Origin: Phycisphaeraceae bacterium
Lineage (GTDB): Bacteria > Planctomycetota > Phycisphaerae > Phycisphaerales > UBA1924
Assembly: GCA_023898685.1 (NCBI GenBank)
Contig: CP060234.1
Coordinates: 992,001 to 1,056,000, forward strand
Direction of reading: 5' to 3'
Length of the DNA stretch: 64,000 nucleotides
This document shows positions 33,657 to 41,490 of the stretch, piece after piece. The notes beneath the pieces were generated by a model. The model ran no database searches. It was not told the origin of the DNA and saw only the letters and a program-made list of their open reading frames with translations. Within the stretch, counting starts at the first letter, position 1, and each line of letters opens with the position of its first letter. A program made the position numbers and the translations under genes.

Positions 33657-34014
33657 TGTGTCATCCCTTCACCCGTCGCGCCGGTTCCGCGCGGTGCGGC
33701 GGCCCCAGGGGGAGTATTGGGCGATCGGGCCGATCGATTTCAGCGCCGATTCACTGAGCCCCACGGGGAGAATCGACCCTGACGCGGCCGGATGGCCCCG
33801 GCGGACGACCGGCGGCCCGGCACCCCTCTCAAGAAAGGGGGTGACTCCCGGCCGCCGGGGTGTACATTCGGGGTGTTCAGCGCCCCTGTTCATGGGGCGA
33901 GCGTTGGCGTGCGGCCCGGCGCCAGGCCAGGCCCGGGCCTCAGAAGAAACGGCAACCGACCGGGCCGAACGTCCCGGCGGGATTGACGGCCTGATGTCGT
34001 GAAAGGGGCATGTG
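33657..34014. other. Divergent intergenic region
   Basis: These 358 bases separate the divergent operon start at 33656 and the secreted protein at 34015. Two small inverted stretches are visible, near 33818-33842 (CACCCCTCTC...AAAGGGGGTG) and near 33881-33903 (GCGCCCC...GGGGCG). They could be leader hairpins. I see no gene and no clear promoter consensus. Confidence 0.45.
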
Positions 34015-34890
34015 ATGAAGAACCCGGCTCTTATCGTCGCGGGAGCGATGTCGTGCTCGTTCGCGCATGGACAACTCATCCTCACCGCCGACAACCGGAC
34101 CACGATCGTCGAAGTCGAGATCGAACTGACCGACCCGGACGACGGCGTGACCCAGCATTTCTTCGATGACTTGGACACGCAGACCCCCGCCACGCCCTAC
34201 GCCGACTTCCAGGCGGTCGTGAGCGCCCATGCCCAGGACATCCCGGCGAACTACGGCAGCTCGCTCGCATCGCAGATCTCGACTGCCGATGCGTTCACGC
34301 TGGGCGGCCAGGGGACCGCGTACGCGGAGGGCGGGTTGGCGTTCGCGGTCCCGCCGTCGCTGCTCACCTCCAACGCGACCTCGGACTACCGGATCTCCTT
34401 CGACGTCGAGGTTCCGACACTCGTCCGCGTGCAGGCCGACCTCCACTGCGACTCGCCCGACCCGGGCTCGGGCACCTTCGCCCTCTCCCGCGCGAGGCTC
34501 AAGAAGATCGTCAACGGCGTGCCGGTCGAGCCCGTGATCCTGGTCGCGGTGCTCAACTCGGGTGTCGAGCACGTCGACCAGACCGTGCTGCTCCTGCCGG
34601 GCCGCTACGAGCAGGAACTCACCGCCGACGCCAGCCTCGCGACGCTCAACGGGACACCCGGCCCCGCCAGCGCGTCGTTCTCGGGCGTGCTCACGGTGCT
34701 CGGCTCGCCGTGCAACGCCGCCGACATCGCCGAGCCGTTCGGGGTCCTCGACCTCGCGGACATCCAGGCGTTCGTCTCCGCCTTCGTGAACGCCGAGCCC
34801 GCCGCCGACATCGCCGAGCCGTTCGGGGTATGGGACCTCTTCGACGTGCAGGTTTTCATCACCCAGTTCGCGATCGTGGGCTGCCCGTAG
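34015..34890 (+). CDS. Secreted protein with duplicated dockerin-like repeats
   Basis: The 291-residue protein starts at ATG 34015 with GAAAGGGG about 6 bases upstream (a GTG one codon earlier also fits). A short signal peptide (MKNPALIVAGAMSCSFAHG) is followed by a beta-rich domain I do not recognise (about 25-215). The C-terminus carries the phrase ADIAEPFGVLDLADIQAF and then ADIAEPFGVWDLFDVQVF, a tandem duplication of one dockerin-like half, ending GCP. The acidic loop residues are reduced (VLDL, VWDL), so calcium binding may be weak. It is probably extracellular. Confidence 0.8.
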   Translation: MKNPALIVAGAMSCSFAHGQLILTADNRTTIVEVEIELTDPDDGVTQHFFDDLDTQTPATPYADFQAVVSAHAQDIPANYGSSLASQISTADAFTLGGQGTAYAEGGLAFAVPPSLLTSNATSDYRISFDVEVPTLVRVQADLHCDSPDPGSGTFALSRARLKKIVNGVPVEPVILVAVLNSGVEHVDQTVLLLPGRYEQELTADASLATLNGTPGPASASFSGVLTVLGSPCNAADIAEPFGVLDLADIQAFVSAFVNAEPAADIAEPFGVWDLFDVQVFITQFAIVGCP

Positions 34891-35124
34891 CCGGGCGGCG
34901 CGACGGAAGCGGCTCGTGTCAGGCCGGGATCGCGGCGGCGGCCACACAGCCCAGGAGGCTCACCGAAAGCCGCCGCCCGGCCCCACCTATGGGACCCGGC
35001 CGGCGCCGATCCGCGTGCCCGCCGCCGCGATCCGGTAGGGGTGTGATCGCCCAATAAAGCGCTTGACGCTTTCATCCCGGGGCGACTCGCGGTAAGGTGT
35101 GGCTGTTCCTGGGATGGGATCCAT

Positions 35125-36027
35125 ATGCACAGACCACATCGGCCCCGCGGTTTCACGCTCATCGAACTGCTCGTCGTCATCGCGATCATCGCGCTGCTGA
35201 TCGGGATCCTGCTCCCCGCGCTCGGCAACGCGCGCGAGACCGCGATGGGCACGGTGTGCCGCGCGAACATGAAGCAGCTCTACCTGGCGGACTTCATGTA
35301 CGCCCAGGACAACGACGACATTCTCATGCCCACGCTAGTGATCCCGGAGCCGGCCGAGGGCACGAACCACTGGGTCAACTGGTGCTACCGATTCAGCGGC
35401 CCCACGCGCGTCGACGAGGGGTTCCTCATCGACTACGTCGAGGAGACGGTCGACATCGTCGCCTGCCCCAAGAATCAGCGTGAGGATCCCTGGTCGGTGG
35501 ACAGCGACCCGGACAACCAGGGCAACGAGCTCTATCCCGGGGCCGAGCTCAATTTCGACTACACGTTCGTCGCCGACACGGGTTGCGCCCAGTCGTACAA
35601 GAAGTGGCTCGCCTACGCCCTGACGAACACCTGGGGCAGCCGACCCAACAAGATCACGGCCTCGCAGGCCGACTCGTGGATTGACAGCGTCGGGCTCCAG
35701 CCCTTCCCTGATCTGCCGATCATGGTCGAGGAAAGCTCGATCTGGTACAACAACAACGCCGGCGGGGGCGTCACCGACGGGCTCTGGGGCAACGACGATC
35801 AGTGGACCCTCCGCCACAGCAAGGGCGGCAACACCGTCTACATGGACGGACATATCGAGCTCTTCCAGCCGCCCGAGGCCTATGACAACGAGAACATGCG
35901 GTCCGGCTCGGGCGGCGCCGGCTTCACGGCCAACGACTGCTACATCCTCAATCCCAGGACGGGCGACTATCTCCAGCTCGACGGGCAGCGAACCAAGATC
36001 GGCTGGGTCAACAACCACGCGCTGTGA
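35125..36027 (+). CDS. Type II secretion/pseudopilin-like protein with prepilin N-terminus
   Basis: The 300-residue protein has the prepilin signal RPRGFTLIELLVVIAIIALL, with cleavage after Gly and Glu at +5. It continues into a short coil (GNARETAMGTVCRANMKQLY) typical of the large planctomycete pseudopilin-like family. The C-terminus holds LRHSKGGNTVYMDGHIELF, a motif found at the end of DUF1559-type and related proteins. Cleavage by prepilin peptidase and assembly at the inner membrane are expected; no secretion genes are adjacent. The role is unknown. Confidence 0.88.
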   Translation: MHRPHRPRGFTLIELLVVIAIIALLIGILLPALGNARETAMGTVCRANMKQLYLADFMYAQDNDDILMPTLVIPEPAEGTNHWVNWCYRFSGPTRVDEGFLIDYVEETVDIVACPKNQREDPWSVDSDPDNQGNELYPGAELNFDYTFVADTGCAQSYKKWLAYALTNTWGSRPNKITASQADSWIDSVGLQPFPDLPIMVEESSIWYNNNAGGGVTDGLWGNDDQWTLRHSKGGNTVYMDGHIELFQPPEAYDNENMRSGSGGAGFTANDCYILNPRTGDYLQLDGQRTKIGWVNNHAL

Positions 36028-36087
36028 ACCCCAACACCGGTTCTTCAAAGGAGCCAACCCGCGCTATGGTCTGCGCGGAGCCGCCCC

Positions 36088-37032
36088 GTGCACCAGCCCC
36101 CCCGCGAATCCGAACTGCTCGCCCACATCCGCGATCGGTCCACCGACCTGCACGGCCTCGCGGGCGCCTTCGGCGAGATTGTGGTCGGGCCGGGGGACGA
36201 CTGCGCGGTGATCCGCGAGCCCGGCGGCGGCCTGCTTCTCATCGGGGTCGACCAGCTCGTCGAGGGACGCCACTACCAGTCCGGTACGGATCTCGACCTC
36301 ATCGCCCGCAAGGCGATCGCCCGGGCGGTGAGCGACATCGCCGCGATGGGCGGCCGGCCCTGCTGGGGCCTCGCGACCGGCGTGCTGCCCGCAAGCTTCT
36401 CACGCGGCGACGAGCTGTTTGACGCGATGGCGAAGTGGGCGCGGCACTGGGCCTGCCCCTTGATCGGGGGCGATATCGCCTCGGGCCCCGCCGGCTCGCC
36501 GCTCAGCCTGACCGTCACCGTCGCAGGCCGGATGGAGGGGGGCGCCCCGCTGCTCCGCTCCGGGGCGCTCGAGGGCGACGTAATCTGGCTCACGGGGCAG
36601 ATCGGCGGCAGCTTCGAGAGCGGCTGGCACCTGCGCTTCGAGCCGCGGATCGACGCGGGCCTCGCCGCCGCCACGAGCGGGCGCGTCCACGCCGCGATCG
36701 ACCTCTCGGACGGCCTGGGGCGTGACGCGGCGCGGGTCGGCGTCGCCTCGGGCGTGCGTCTGGAGATCGAGGCCACCCGCCTGCCGATCAGCCATCGCAG
36801 CAAGGACTGGCTGACGGCGGTCTCGGAGGGGGAGGATTACGAATTGCTTCTCGCGGCGAGGCCCCGGCATCCGGAGGTCGACGAGCCGCCGTTCGCCGCC
36901 GATCCACCGCTGATCGGCCCGATCGGGTGCGTCCGCGCCTGCCGCGAGGGCGAAGCGCCCGGGGCGACGATCGTCGATCCCCACGGCGTGGAGCACGACG
37001 CGGAGCGGCTGGGGTGGGATCACGGGGGATAG
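36088..37032 (+). CDS. thiL: Thiamine-monophosphate kinase
   Basis: The 314-residue enzyme phosphorylates thiamine monophosphate to the diphosphate using ATP and magnesium. Motifs are GPGDDCAVI (Mg and ATP), GVDQLVEGRHY, KAIARAVSDIAAMGGRP, LIGGDIASGPA and the C-terminal AAIDLSDGLGRDAARV. The start is GTG 36088; no upstream ATG keeps the frame. It lies 60 bases after the pseudopilin gene. No TPP riboswitch sequence is recognisable upstream. Confidence 0.95.
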   Translation: MHQPPRESELLAHIRDRSTDLHGLAGAFGEIVVGPGDDCAVIREPGGGLLLIGVDQLVEGRHYQSGTDLDLIARKAIARAVSDIAAMGGRPCWGLATGVLPASFSRGDELFDAMAKWARHWACPLIGGDIASGPAGSPLSLTVTVAGRMEGGAPLLRSGALEGDVIWLTGQIGGSFESGWHLRFEPRIDAGLAAATSGRVHAAIDLSDGLGRDAARVGVASGVRLEIEATRLPISHRSKDWLTAVSEGEDYELLLAARPRHPEVDEPPFAADPPLIGPIGCVRACREGEAPGATIVDPHGVEHDAERLGWDHGG

Positions 37033-37067
37033 TGCCGTGTCAACATGGTTCCTCCGTGAAAGGACCC

Positions 37068-37197
37068 GGATTCACCACAGAGACACAGAAGGCACAGAGA
37101 GAAGCCCCGGAGTCAAAGCCGCGGCGACTCGACCGACCACTCTTCTCTGATCCATCACGTGCTCTTCTCTGTGATCTCTGTGTCTCTGTGTGAATCC
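37068..37197. repeat. Repeat family 5, full copy
   Basis: The left arm GGATTCACCACAGAGACACA runs on to GAAGGCACAGAGAGAAG. The right arm is its inverse, ending TGTGTCTCTGTGTGAATCC. They enclose about 57 bases. The same word order is found nested at 22202-22356 with G/C changes in both arms. Confidence 0.8.
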
Positions 37198-37242
37198 GCT
37201 TCTTCACACGCCGGCCCCACTTCGCGTACACCACCCGCCCAC

Positions 37243-37270
37243 AAAAAAACCCCCGGCGAAACCGGGGGCT
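37243..37270 (-). terminator. Rho-independent terminator of the histone-like gene
   Basis: On the minus strand AGCCCCCGGTTTCGCCGGGG is followed by GTTTTTTT. The 7-base-pair stem CCCCCGG/CCGGGGG and T run make a textbook terminator, 25 bases after the stop at 37295. Confidence 0.9.
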
Positions 37271-37294
37271 TCCGAGGTGTCCGTGGCGTCGCGA

Positions 37295-38029
37295 TCAGGC
37301 GGCGCGGCGGATCGAGCGGCTCGAGCCGCCGATGCGGGCAATGGTGCCGCGGGCGGTGGAGCGACGCTTGATCGTGCTGCGGGTGATCGGCTTGCGGGCC
37401 GTGGTCTTGCGGGCAACGCTCTTGGCCTTCACGCTCTTGCGAGCCGTGATCTTGGGCTTGCTGGCCTTGACGACGCGACGCTTGGCGGTCGTCTTGGGAG
37501 CGGTCTTCTTGGCGGTCGTCCGGGTGACCTTCCGCTTCGCGGTGGTCTTGGGCGCGGTCTTGCGGGCCGTGGTCTTGCGGGCCTTGACCGTGCTCTTGCG
37601 GGCGGTGGTCTTGGGCTTGCTGCTCTTGACGACGCGACGCTTGGCGGTCGTCTTGGGCGAGGTCTTGCGGGCCGTGGTCTTCTTGGCGGTCGTCCGCTTC
37701 GCCGTGGTCTTGCGGCTCTTGGCCGGGCTCTTCTTCACCGACTTGCTCGCGGTGGTCTTGGGCTTGCTGCTCTTCACGGCCTTGCGACGGGTGGTCGCCT
37801 TGGCGGTGGTCTTCTTCGCGACGGGCTTGCGCTTGACGCTCTTCCGCTTGGCGGTGGTCTTGGGGGCGGTCTTCTTGGCCGTGGTCTTGCGGCTCTTGGC
37901 CGGGCTCTTCTTCACCGACTTGCGGGCCGTGGTCTTCTTCGCACCGGTCTTGGTCGTCGCACGACGCTTGGTCCGTTTGGTCGTGGTGCGGCCGGCAGAG
38001 TGCCGGCGGGTGGTGGACTTGGTTGCCAT
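37295..38029 (-). CDS. Histone H1-like Lys/Ala/Thr-rich DNA-binding protein
   Basis: The 244-residue protein begins at ATG 38029, after AGGAG. Nearly every residue is K, R, T, A, S, P or V. Repeated units are visible: KSVKKSPAKSRKTTAK occurs twice, and KTTAKRRVVK.SKPK.TARKS twice. TARKTAPKTTAKRKV and variants are also repeated. This is the composition of eukaryotic histone H1 tails and of bacterial Hc1/Hc2-type or AlgP-like proteins that bind and compact DNA. No folded domain is visible. It has its own terminator. The gene's repeats make it a likely site for length change by recombination. The long antisense reading frame is a shadow. Confidence 0.85.
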   Translation of the reverse strand: MATKSTTRRHSAGRTTTKRTKRRATTKTGAKKTTARKSVKKSPAKSRKTTAKKTAPKTTAKRKSVKRKPVAKKTTAKATTRRKAVKSSKPKTTASKSVKKSPAKSRKTTAKRTTAKKTTARKTSPKTTAKRRVVKSSKPKTTARKSTVKARKTTARKTAPKTTAKRKVTRTTAKKTAPKTTAKRRVVKASKPKITARKSVKAKSVARKTTARKPITRSTIKRRSTARGTIARIGGSSRSIRRAA

Positions 38030-38233
38030 ATCGATATCTCCTGTGTATGCACGGTTGGAATCCGTTCCGGCGACGTATCGACCGTGGGTATCCACAAGAT
38101 CACTTTCAGCCCAAAAGAAGTGACGAATCTCTCCATCACGTCAACAAAGTCCGGCGTGAGGCCGAATTTTCAAGCTCGGGAGGCCTTCCGCCCGAGCCCC
38201 GCGGGCCAACGATGGGGCGGAGAACGAACCGCG

Positions 38234-39610
38234 ATGACCCAAACCGCCTTGTCAGACTGGTCGCCGGCCTCCTGGAAGGGCAAGCTCGAAGCCCAGCAGG
38301 TGCGCTACGAGGATCGCGAGGCGGTCCAGATCGCCGCCGCGAAGCTCTCCAGCTTGCCACCCCTGGTGACTTCCTACGAAATCGAACGGTTGAAGGGCGA
38401 GATCGCCCAGGCCCAGCGGGGCGAGCGGTTCATCCTCCAGGGGGGCGATTGCGCCGAGACGCTCGCCGACTGCCGCCCCGAGGTGATCACCGCGAAGCTC
38501 AAGATCCTGCTGCAGATGAGCCTGGTGCTGGTGCACGGCCTGAAGAAGCCCGTCACGCGTATCGGACGATTCGCGGGTCAGTACGCCAAGCCCCGCTCGA
38601 GCCCGACCGAAAAGGGCACACTCGCCGGCAGCGAGGTCGAACTGCCCAGCTACTTCGGAGACCTCGTCAACCGGGCCGAGTTTGACCCCGAGGCCCGCCG
38701 CCCGGACCCGCACCTGATGGTCCGGGGCTACCAGCACGCCGCGATGACGCTCAACTTCATCCGCGCGCTCATCGACGGCGGCTTCGCCGACATCCACCAC
38801 CCCGACCACTGGGACCTCTCGTTCATGTCCCATGCGGGGCTGAGCCCCGAGCGGCGCGCGCAGTACGAGCACATGCGCGACACCCTCGCCGACGGCCTGC
38901 GGTTCATGGAGGCGCTGGGCGAGAAGAACGTCGAGGAGCTCACCCGCGTCGAGTTCTTCACGAGCCACGAGGGGCTCAACCTTCTCTACGAGTCGTCGCA
39001 GACCCGTCGCGTGCCCCGCCGGACCGGCTGGTATTGCCTGACGACCCACCTGCCCTGGATAGGGGAGCGGACGCGCCAGGTCGACGGTGCCCACGTCGAG
39101 TTCTTCCGGGGAATCGAGAACCCGATCGGCGTCAAGATCGGGCCCAAGGCCGACCCGGAAGGCGTGCTCGCCCTGCTCGGCACGCTCAACCCGGAGCGCG
39201 AGCCCGGCAAGATCGTGCTCATCGTGCGCATGGGAGCCGAGAACGTCGGCTCACGCCTCGAGCCCATCCTCGCCGGCGTCGCCGCGTCGGGCGAGCCCGT
39301 CCTCTGGTCGTGCGACCCGATGCACGGCAACGGGATCACCACGCGCCACGGCGTCAAGACACGCAGCGTCGACGCGATCCTCGCCGAGCTCGAGCAGTCT
39401 ATTGACATCCACGCGCGTGTCGGCACCCACCTGGGCGGTGTGCACTTCGAGCTCACGGGCGAGGACGTCACCGAGTGCATCGGCGGGGCGGCAGGGCTGG
39501 GCGAGGACGACCTCGACCAGAACTACGCCTCGCCCTGCGACCCGCGGCTCAATTACCAGCAGAGCCTCGAACTTGCGTTCCTGCTCGCGGGCCGGATGAG
39601 GTCCGAGTAG
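38234..39610 (+). CDS. aroF: 3-deoxy-7-phosphoheptulonate synthase, class II
   Basis: The 458-residue enzyme condenses PEP and erythrose 4-phosphate in the first step of the shikimate pathway. The plant/mycobacterial-type (class II) signature is clear: RFILQGGDCAETLADC, RIGRFAGQYAKPRSSP, FTSHEGLNLLYE, GIENPIGVKIGPKADP and WSCDPMHGNGITT. These hold the metal ligands Cys, His, Glu and Asp. The start ATG 38234 gives a normal N-terminus (SWSPASWK-type: WSPASWKGKLEAQQ). Feedback type cannot be told. Unrelated antisense reading upstream was discarded. Confidence 0.95.
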   Translation: MTQTALSDWSPASWKGKLEAQQVRYEDREAVQIAAAKLSSLPPLVTSYEIERLKGEIAQAQRGERFILQGGDCAETLADCRPEVITAKLKILLQMSLVLVHGLKKPVTRIGRFAGQYAKPRSSPTEKGTLAGSEVELPSYFGDLVNRAEFDPEARRPDPHLMVRGYQHAAMTLNFIRALIDGGFADIHHPDHWDLSFMSHAGLSPERRAQYEHMRDTLADGLRFMEALGEKNVEELTRVEFFTSHEGLNLLYESSQTRRVPRRTGWYCLTTHLPWIGERTRQVDGAHVEFFRGIENPIGVKIGPKADPEGVLALLGTLNPEREPGKIVLIVRMGAENVGSRLEPILAGVAASGEPVLWSCDPMHGNGITTRHGVKTRSVDAILAELEQSIDIHARVGTHLGGVHFELTGEDVTECIGGAAGLGEDDLDQNYASPCDPRLNYQQSLELAFLLAGRMRSE

Positions 39611-39781
39611 TCCCCTGATCGGGCGAGGAACAGTCACAACACGCCGAATAGGCGCCGACGCCCGGCGCGCGCATGATCGGGCGCGCCCGGCCGACCGATC
39701 TTCCTTCCGTCACGGCCGCGGACTGGGAGGTCCGCGCCCGCTCGGCCCTGGGAAGCCGGGCGTGTCCAGGGAAGGACCGGC

Positions 39782-40141
39782 ATGCAGGCAGCATCGGGAT
39801 CGGCCGCCGTCATCGGGCGGGTGTGGGATGCATCGAACGGCGTCGAGCGTCGCCGGGTGCCTCGGTACGAATCCAGCGGCTCGGCGGTCGCCGACTTCGG
39901 CGGCGCCGACGGCGGGCACGTGGTCGCGGGCGTTGATCTCGTCGACTCGAGCGCCAGCGGGCTCGGCTTCGTCAGCCCGACACCCGCGACCCCCGGCCAG
40001 AGGGTGCGGATCTTCCTGGGTCACAGCCCGGTGCCGGGACGGTCGGGCCGCGTGGCGCGTTGCTTCGCTCTCCCGGGCCCCGACGGGCGGCCCCGCGGGT
40101 ATCGGATCGGCCTCGACACGGGCTACGCGCGGGCGGCGTGA
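39782..40141 (+). CDS. PilZ domain protein
   Basis: The 119-residue protein carries the c-di-GMP-binding signature ERRRVPRYE (RxxxR-type) near residue 22, and DSSASGLGF (D/NxSxxG) near 56, followed by GQRVRIFL. A small single PilZ domain of this kind usually acts as a c-di-GMP receptor that adjusts motility or exopolysaccharide production. It is not in an operon with any recognisable partner here. Confidence 0.75.
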   Translation: MQAASGSAAVIGRVWDASNGVERRRVPRYESSGSAVADFGGADGGHVVAGVDLVDSSASGLGFVSPTPATPGQRVRIFLGHSPVPGRSGRVARCFALPGPDGRPRGYRIGLDTGYARAA

Positions 40142-40163
40142 GTACGCACCGATCGTCGCCTGG

Positions 40164-40757
40164 TCACGACCCGGACTTGTCGATCACCGCCCTGTACCGC
40201 TTCGCCATCGCCTCGAGCGAACTCGGGATCACACGGACCTGTCCCACTGTGGTAATGAAGTTCACATCGCCCCCCCACCGCGGCACGAGGTGGACGTGGA
40301 GGTGGCCCGGCACGCCCGCCCCCGCAGCGTGCCCCTGGTTCACGCCGATGTTGAGCCCCTGGGGTGAGAGTGCCCGCTCGACCAGGTCGGCCGCGCGGTC
40401 GACCAGCGACCAGAGCCACGCCCGCTGCTCGGCGGTGTAGTCCACGAGCCGAGGTCGGCCCTCGCCCAGCGCGACCAGCAGATGCCCGTTGGAGTAGGGG
40501 AAGGCGTTGAGCAGGATCAGCCCGTGCTCGTCGCGGTAGATCACATGGTGGGCCTCGTCGTGCTCGGGGTGGCTCCAGTAGCGCTCGAGGAAGCAGGGCT
40601 TGGCGCCCTCGCTCGCGCTCGGGCCTCCATCTTTGGAGCTTCCCGGCCCGGGCGTTGGCTCATCGAGTGATTCGAGGTATTGAAGCCTCCATGGGGCCCA
40701 GATCGCGTCGGGGCCGGCTGAGCGGTCGGACGGCTCGTTCGGGCGGGTGGGCGTCAT
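40164..40757 (-). CDS. HIT family hydrolase (Ap4A phosphorylase-like)
   Basis: The 197-residue protein begins at ATG 40757. It contains the histidine triad GHLHVHLVPRWGGD and HGLILLNAFPYSNGHLLVAL of the branch of HIT proteins close to Ap4A phosphorylase/adenylylsulfate hydrolases. WAPWRLQYLES near the N-terminus is typical. Between residues 38 and 60 is a Gly/Ser-rich linker (PGPGSSKDGGPSASEGA) encoded in part by a dispersed repeat (40603-40628). It is cytoplasmic and hydrolyses or transfers nucleotidyl groups; the physiological substrate is unknown. Confidence 0.88.
   Translation of the reverse strand: MTPTRPNEPSDRSAGPDAIWAPWRLQYLESLDEPTPGPGSSKDGGPSASEGAKPCFLERYWSHPEHDEAHHVIYRDEHGLILLNAFPYSNGHLLVALGEGRPRLVDYTAEQRAWLWSLVDRAADLVERALSPQGLNIGVNQGHAAGAGVPGHLHVHLVPRWGGDVNFITTVGQVRVIPSSLEAMAKRYRAVIDKSGS
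40603..40628 (-). repeat. Short repeat family 8 inside the HIT gene
   Basis: GCGCCCTCGCTCGCGCTCGG then GCCTCC differs by one base from 30794-30819. It is read in a different frame in the HIT protein (GPSASEGA), as a linker. Confidence 0.7.
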
Positions 40758-40874
40758 GGACGGAGTGTAGAGGACGGCTAGTTCGCCCGTTCTCCGGGGT
40801 TCGGTGATCGGTGACTGTGCAACCGGCCGTTCTACAGGGCGTCTCTGGCTGCGCGACCGCGCAGGGGGTGCCCC

Positions 40875-41315
40875 ATGCTCATCCGCGACGTGATGACCAA
40901 GCACGTGATCTCGGTCTCGATGGACTCGACGCTGCACGACGTGCGGCAGGTCTTCGAGGCGGCCTCGTTCCATCACCTCATCGTGACCGAGCACGGCAAG
41001 GTGGTCGGCGTGATGTCCGACCGCGACCTGCTCAAGCACATCAGCCCGTTCGTCGGCAAAATGGCCGAACGCCGGCAGGACGTCGCCAGCCTCGACCGCA
41101 AGGTGCACCAGGTGATGAGCCGGGGCGTGCGGACCATCGGCCCGGACGAGACGGTGGCCGAGGCGGGGCGGCGGATGATGCGGGACAAGATCGGCTGCCT
41201 GCCCGTCGTCGACGAGGACCGCCACCCGATCGGGATCATCACGATCCGCGACGTGGCGAAGATGGCGATCGAGATGCTGGGCGACTTCCTCCAGGACGTC
41301 GACGAAGCGGCGTAA
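40875..41315 (+). CDS. Two-CBS-domain protein
   Basis: The 146-residue protein is a bare CBS pair: DVMTKHVISVSMDSTLHDVR ... HHLIVTEHGKVVGVMSDRDLL, and VMSRGVRTIGPDETVAEAGR ... GCLPVVDEDRHPIGIITIRD. Such Bateman modules bind adenosine nucleotides and act as sensors of energy state. No fused effector is present, so the partner is unknown. The hairpin at 41334-41362 follows. Confidence 0.9.
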   Translation: MLIRDVMTKHVISVSMDSTLHDVRQVFEAASFHHLIVTEHGKVVGVMSDRDLLKHISPFVGKMAERRQDVASLDRKVHQVMSRGVRTIGPDETVAEAGRRMMRDKIGCLPVVDEDRHPIGIITIRDVAKMAIEMLGDFLQDVDEAA

Positions 41316-41333
41316 GGCGCGCCGATCCGGTGC

Positions 41334-41362
41334 CACGACCCGCCGCGCCGCGGCGCGTCGTG
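41334..41362 (+). terminator. GC-rich hairpin after the CBS gene
   Basis: CACGAC, GCCGCG, CGCGGC and GTCGTG pair across a short centre, with 2-base bulges, 19 bases after the stop. There is no U tract. Termination is possible but not certain. Confidence 0.35.
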
Positions 41363-41490
41363 CCGGCATGGCAGCAGATGACTCGCAAAGCACCATGCGC
41401 CGCTTCACGGCGGGTGGTGGCACCATTGCAGGCAACGTGCCGGGCGCGGGCCGCCGGGCTATCGTGATCTTCCAAACCAAGGAGATCACG

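Noticed and set aside
35038..35110. TTGACG promoter before the pseudopilin gene
   Set aside because: The TAAGGT-like -10 is 24 bases away, too far for a standard sigma-70 promoter.
37190..38233. Upstream extension of the DAHP synthase frame
   Set aside because: It is antisense to the histone-like gene. ATG 38234 gives the family N-terminus.
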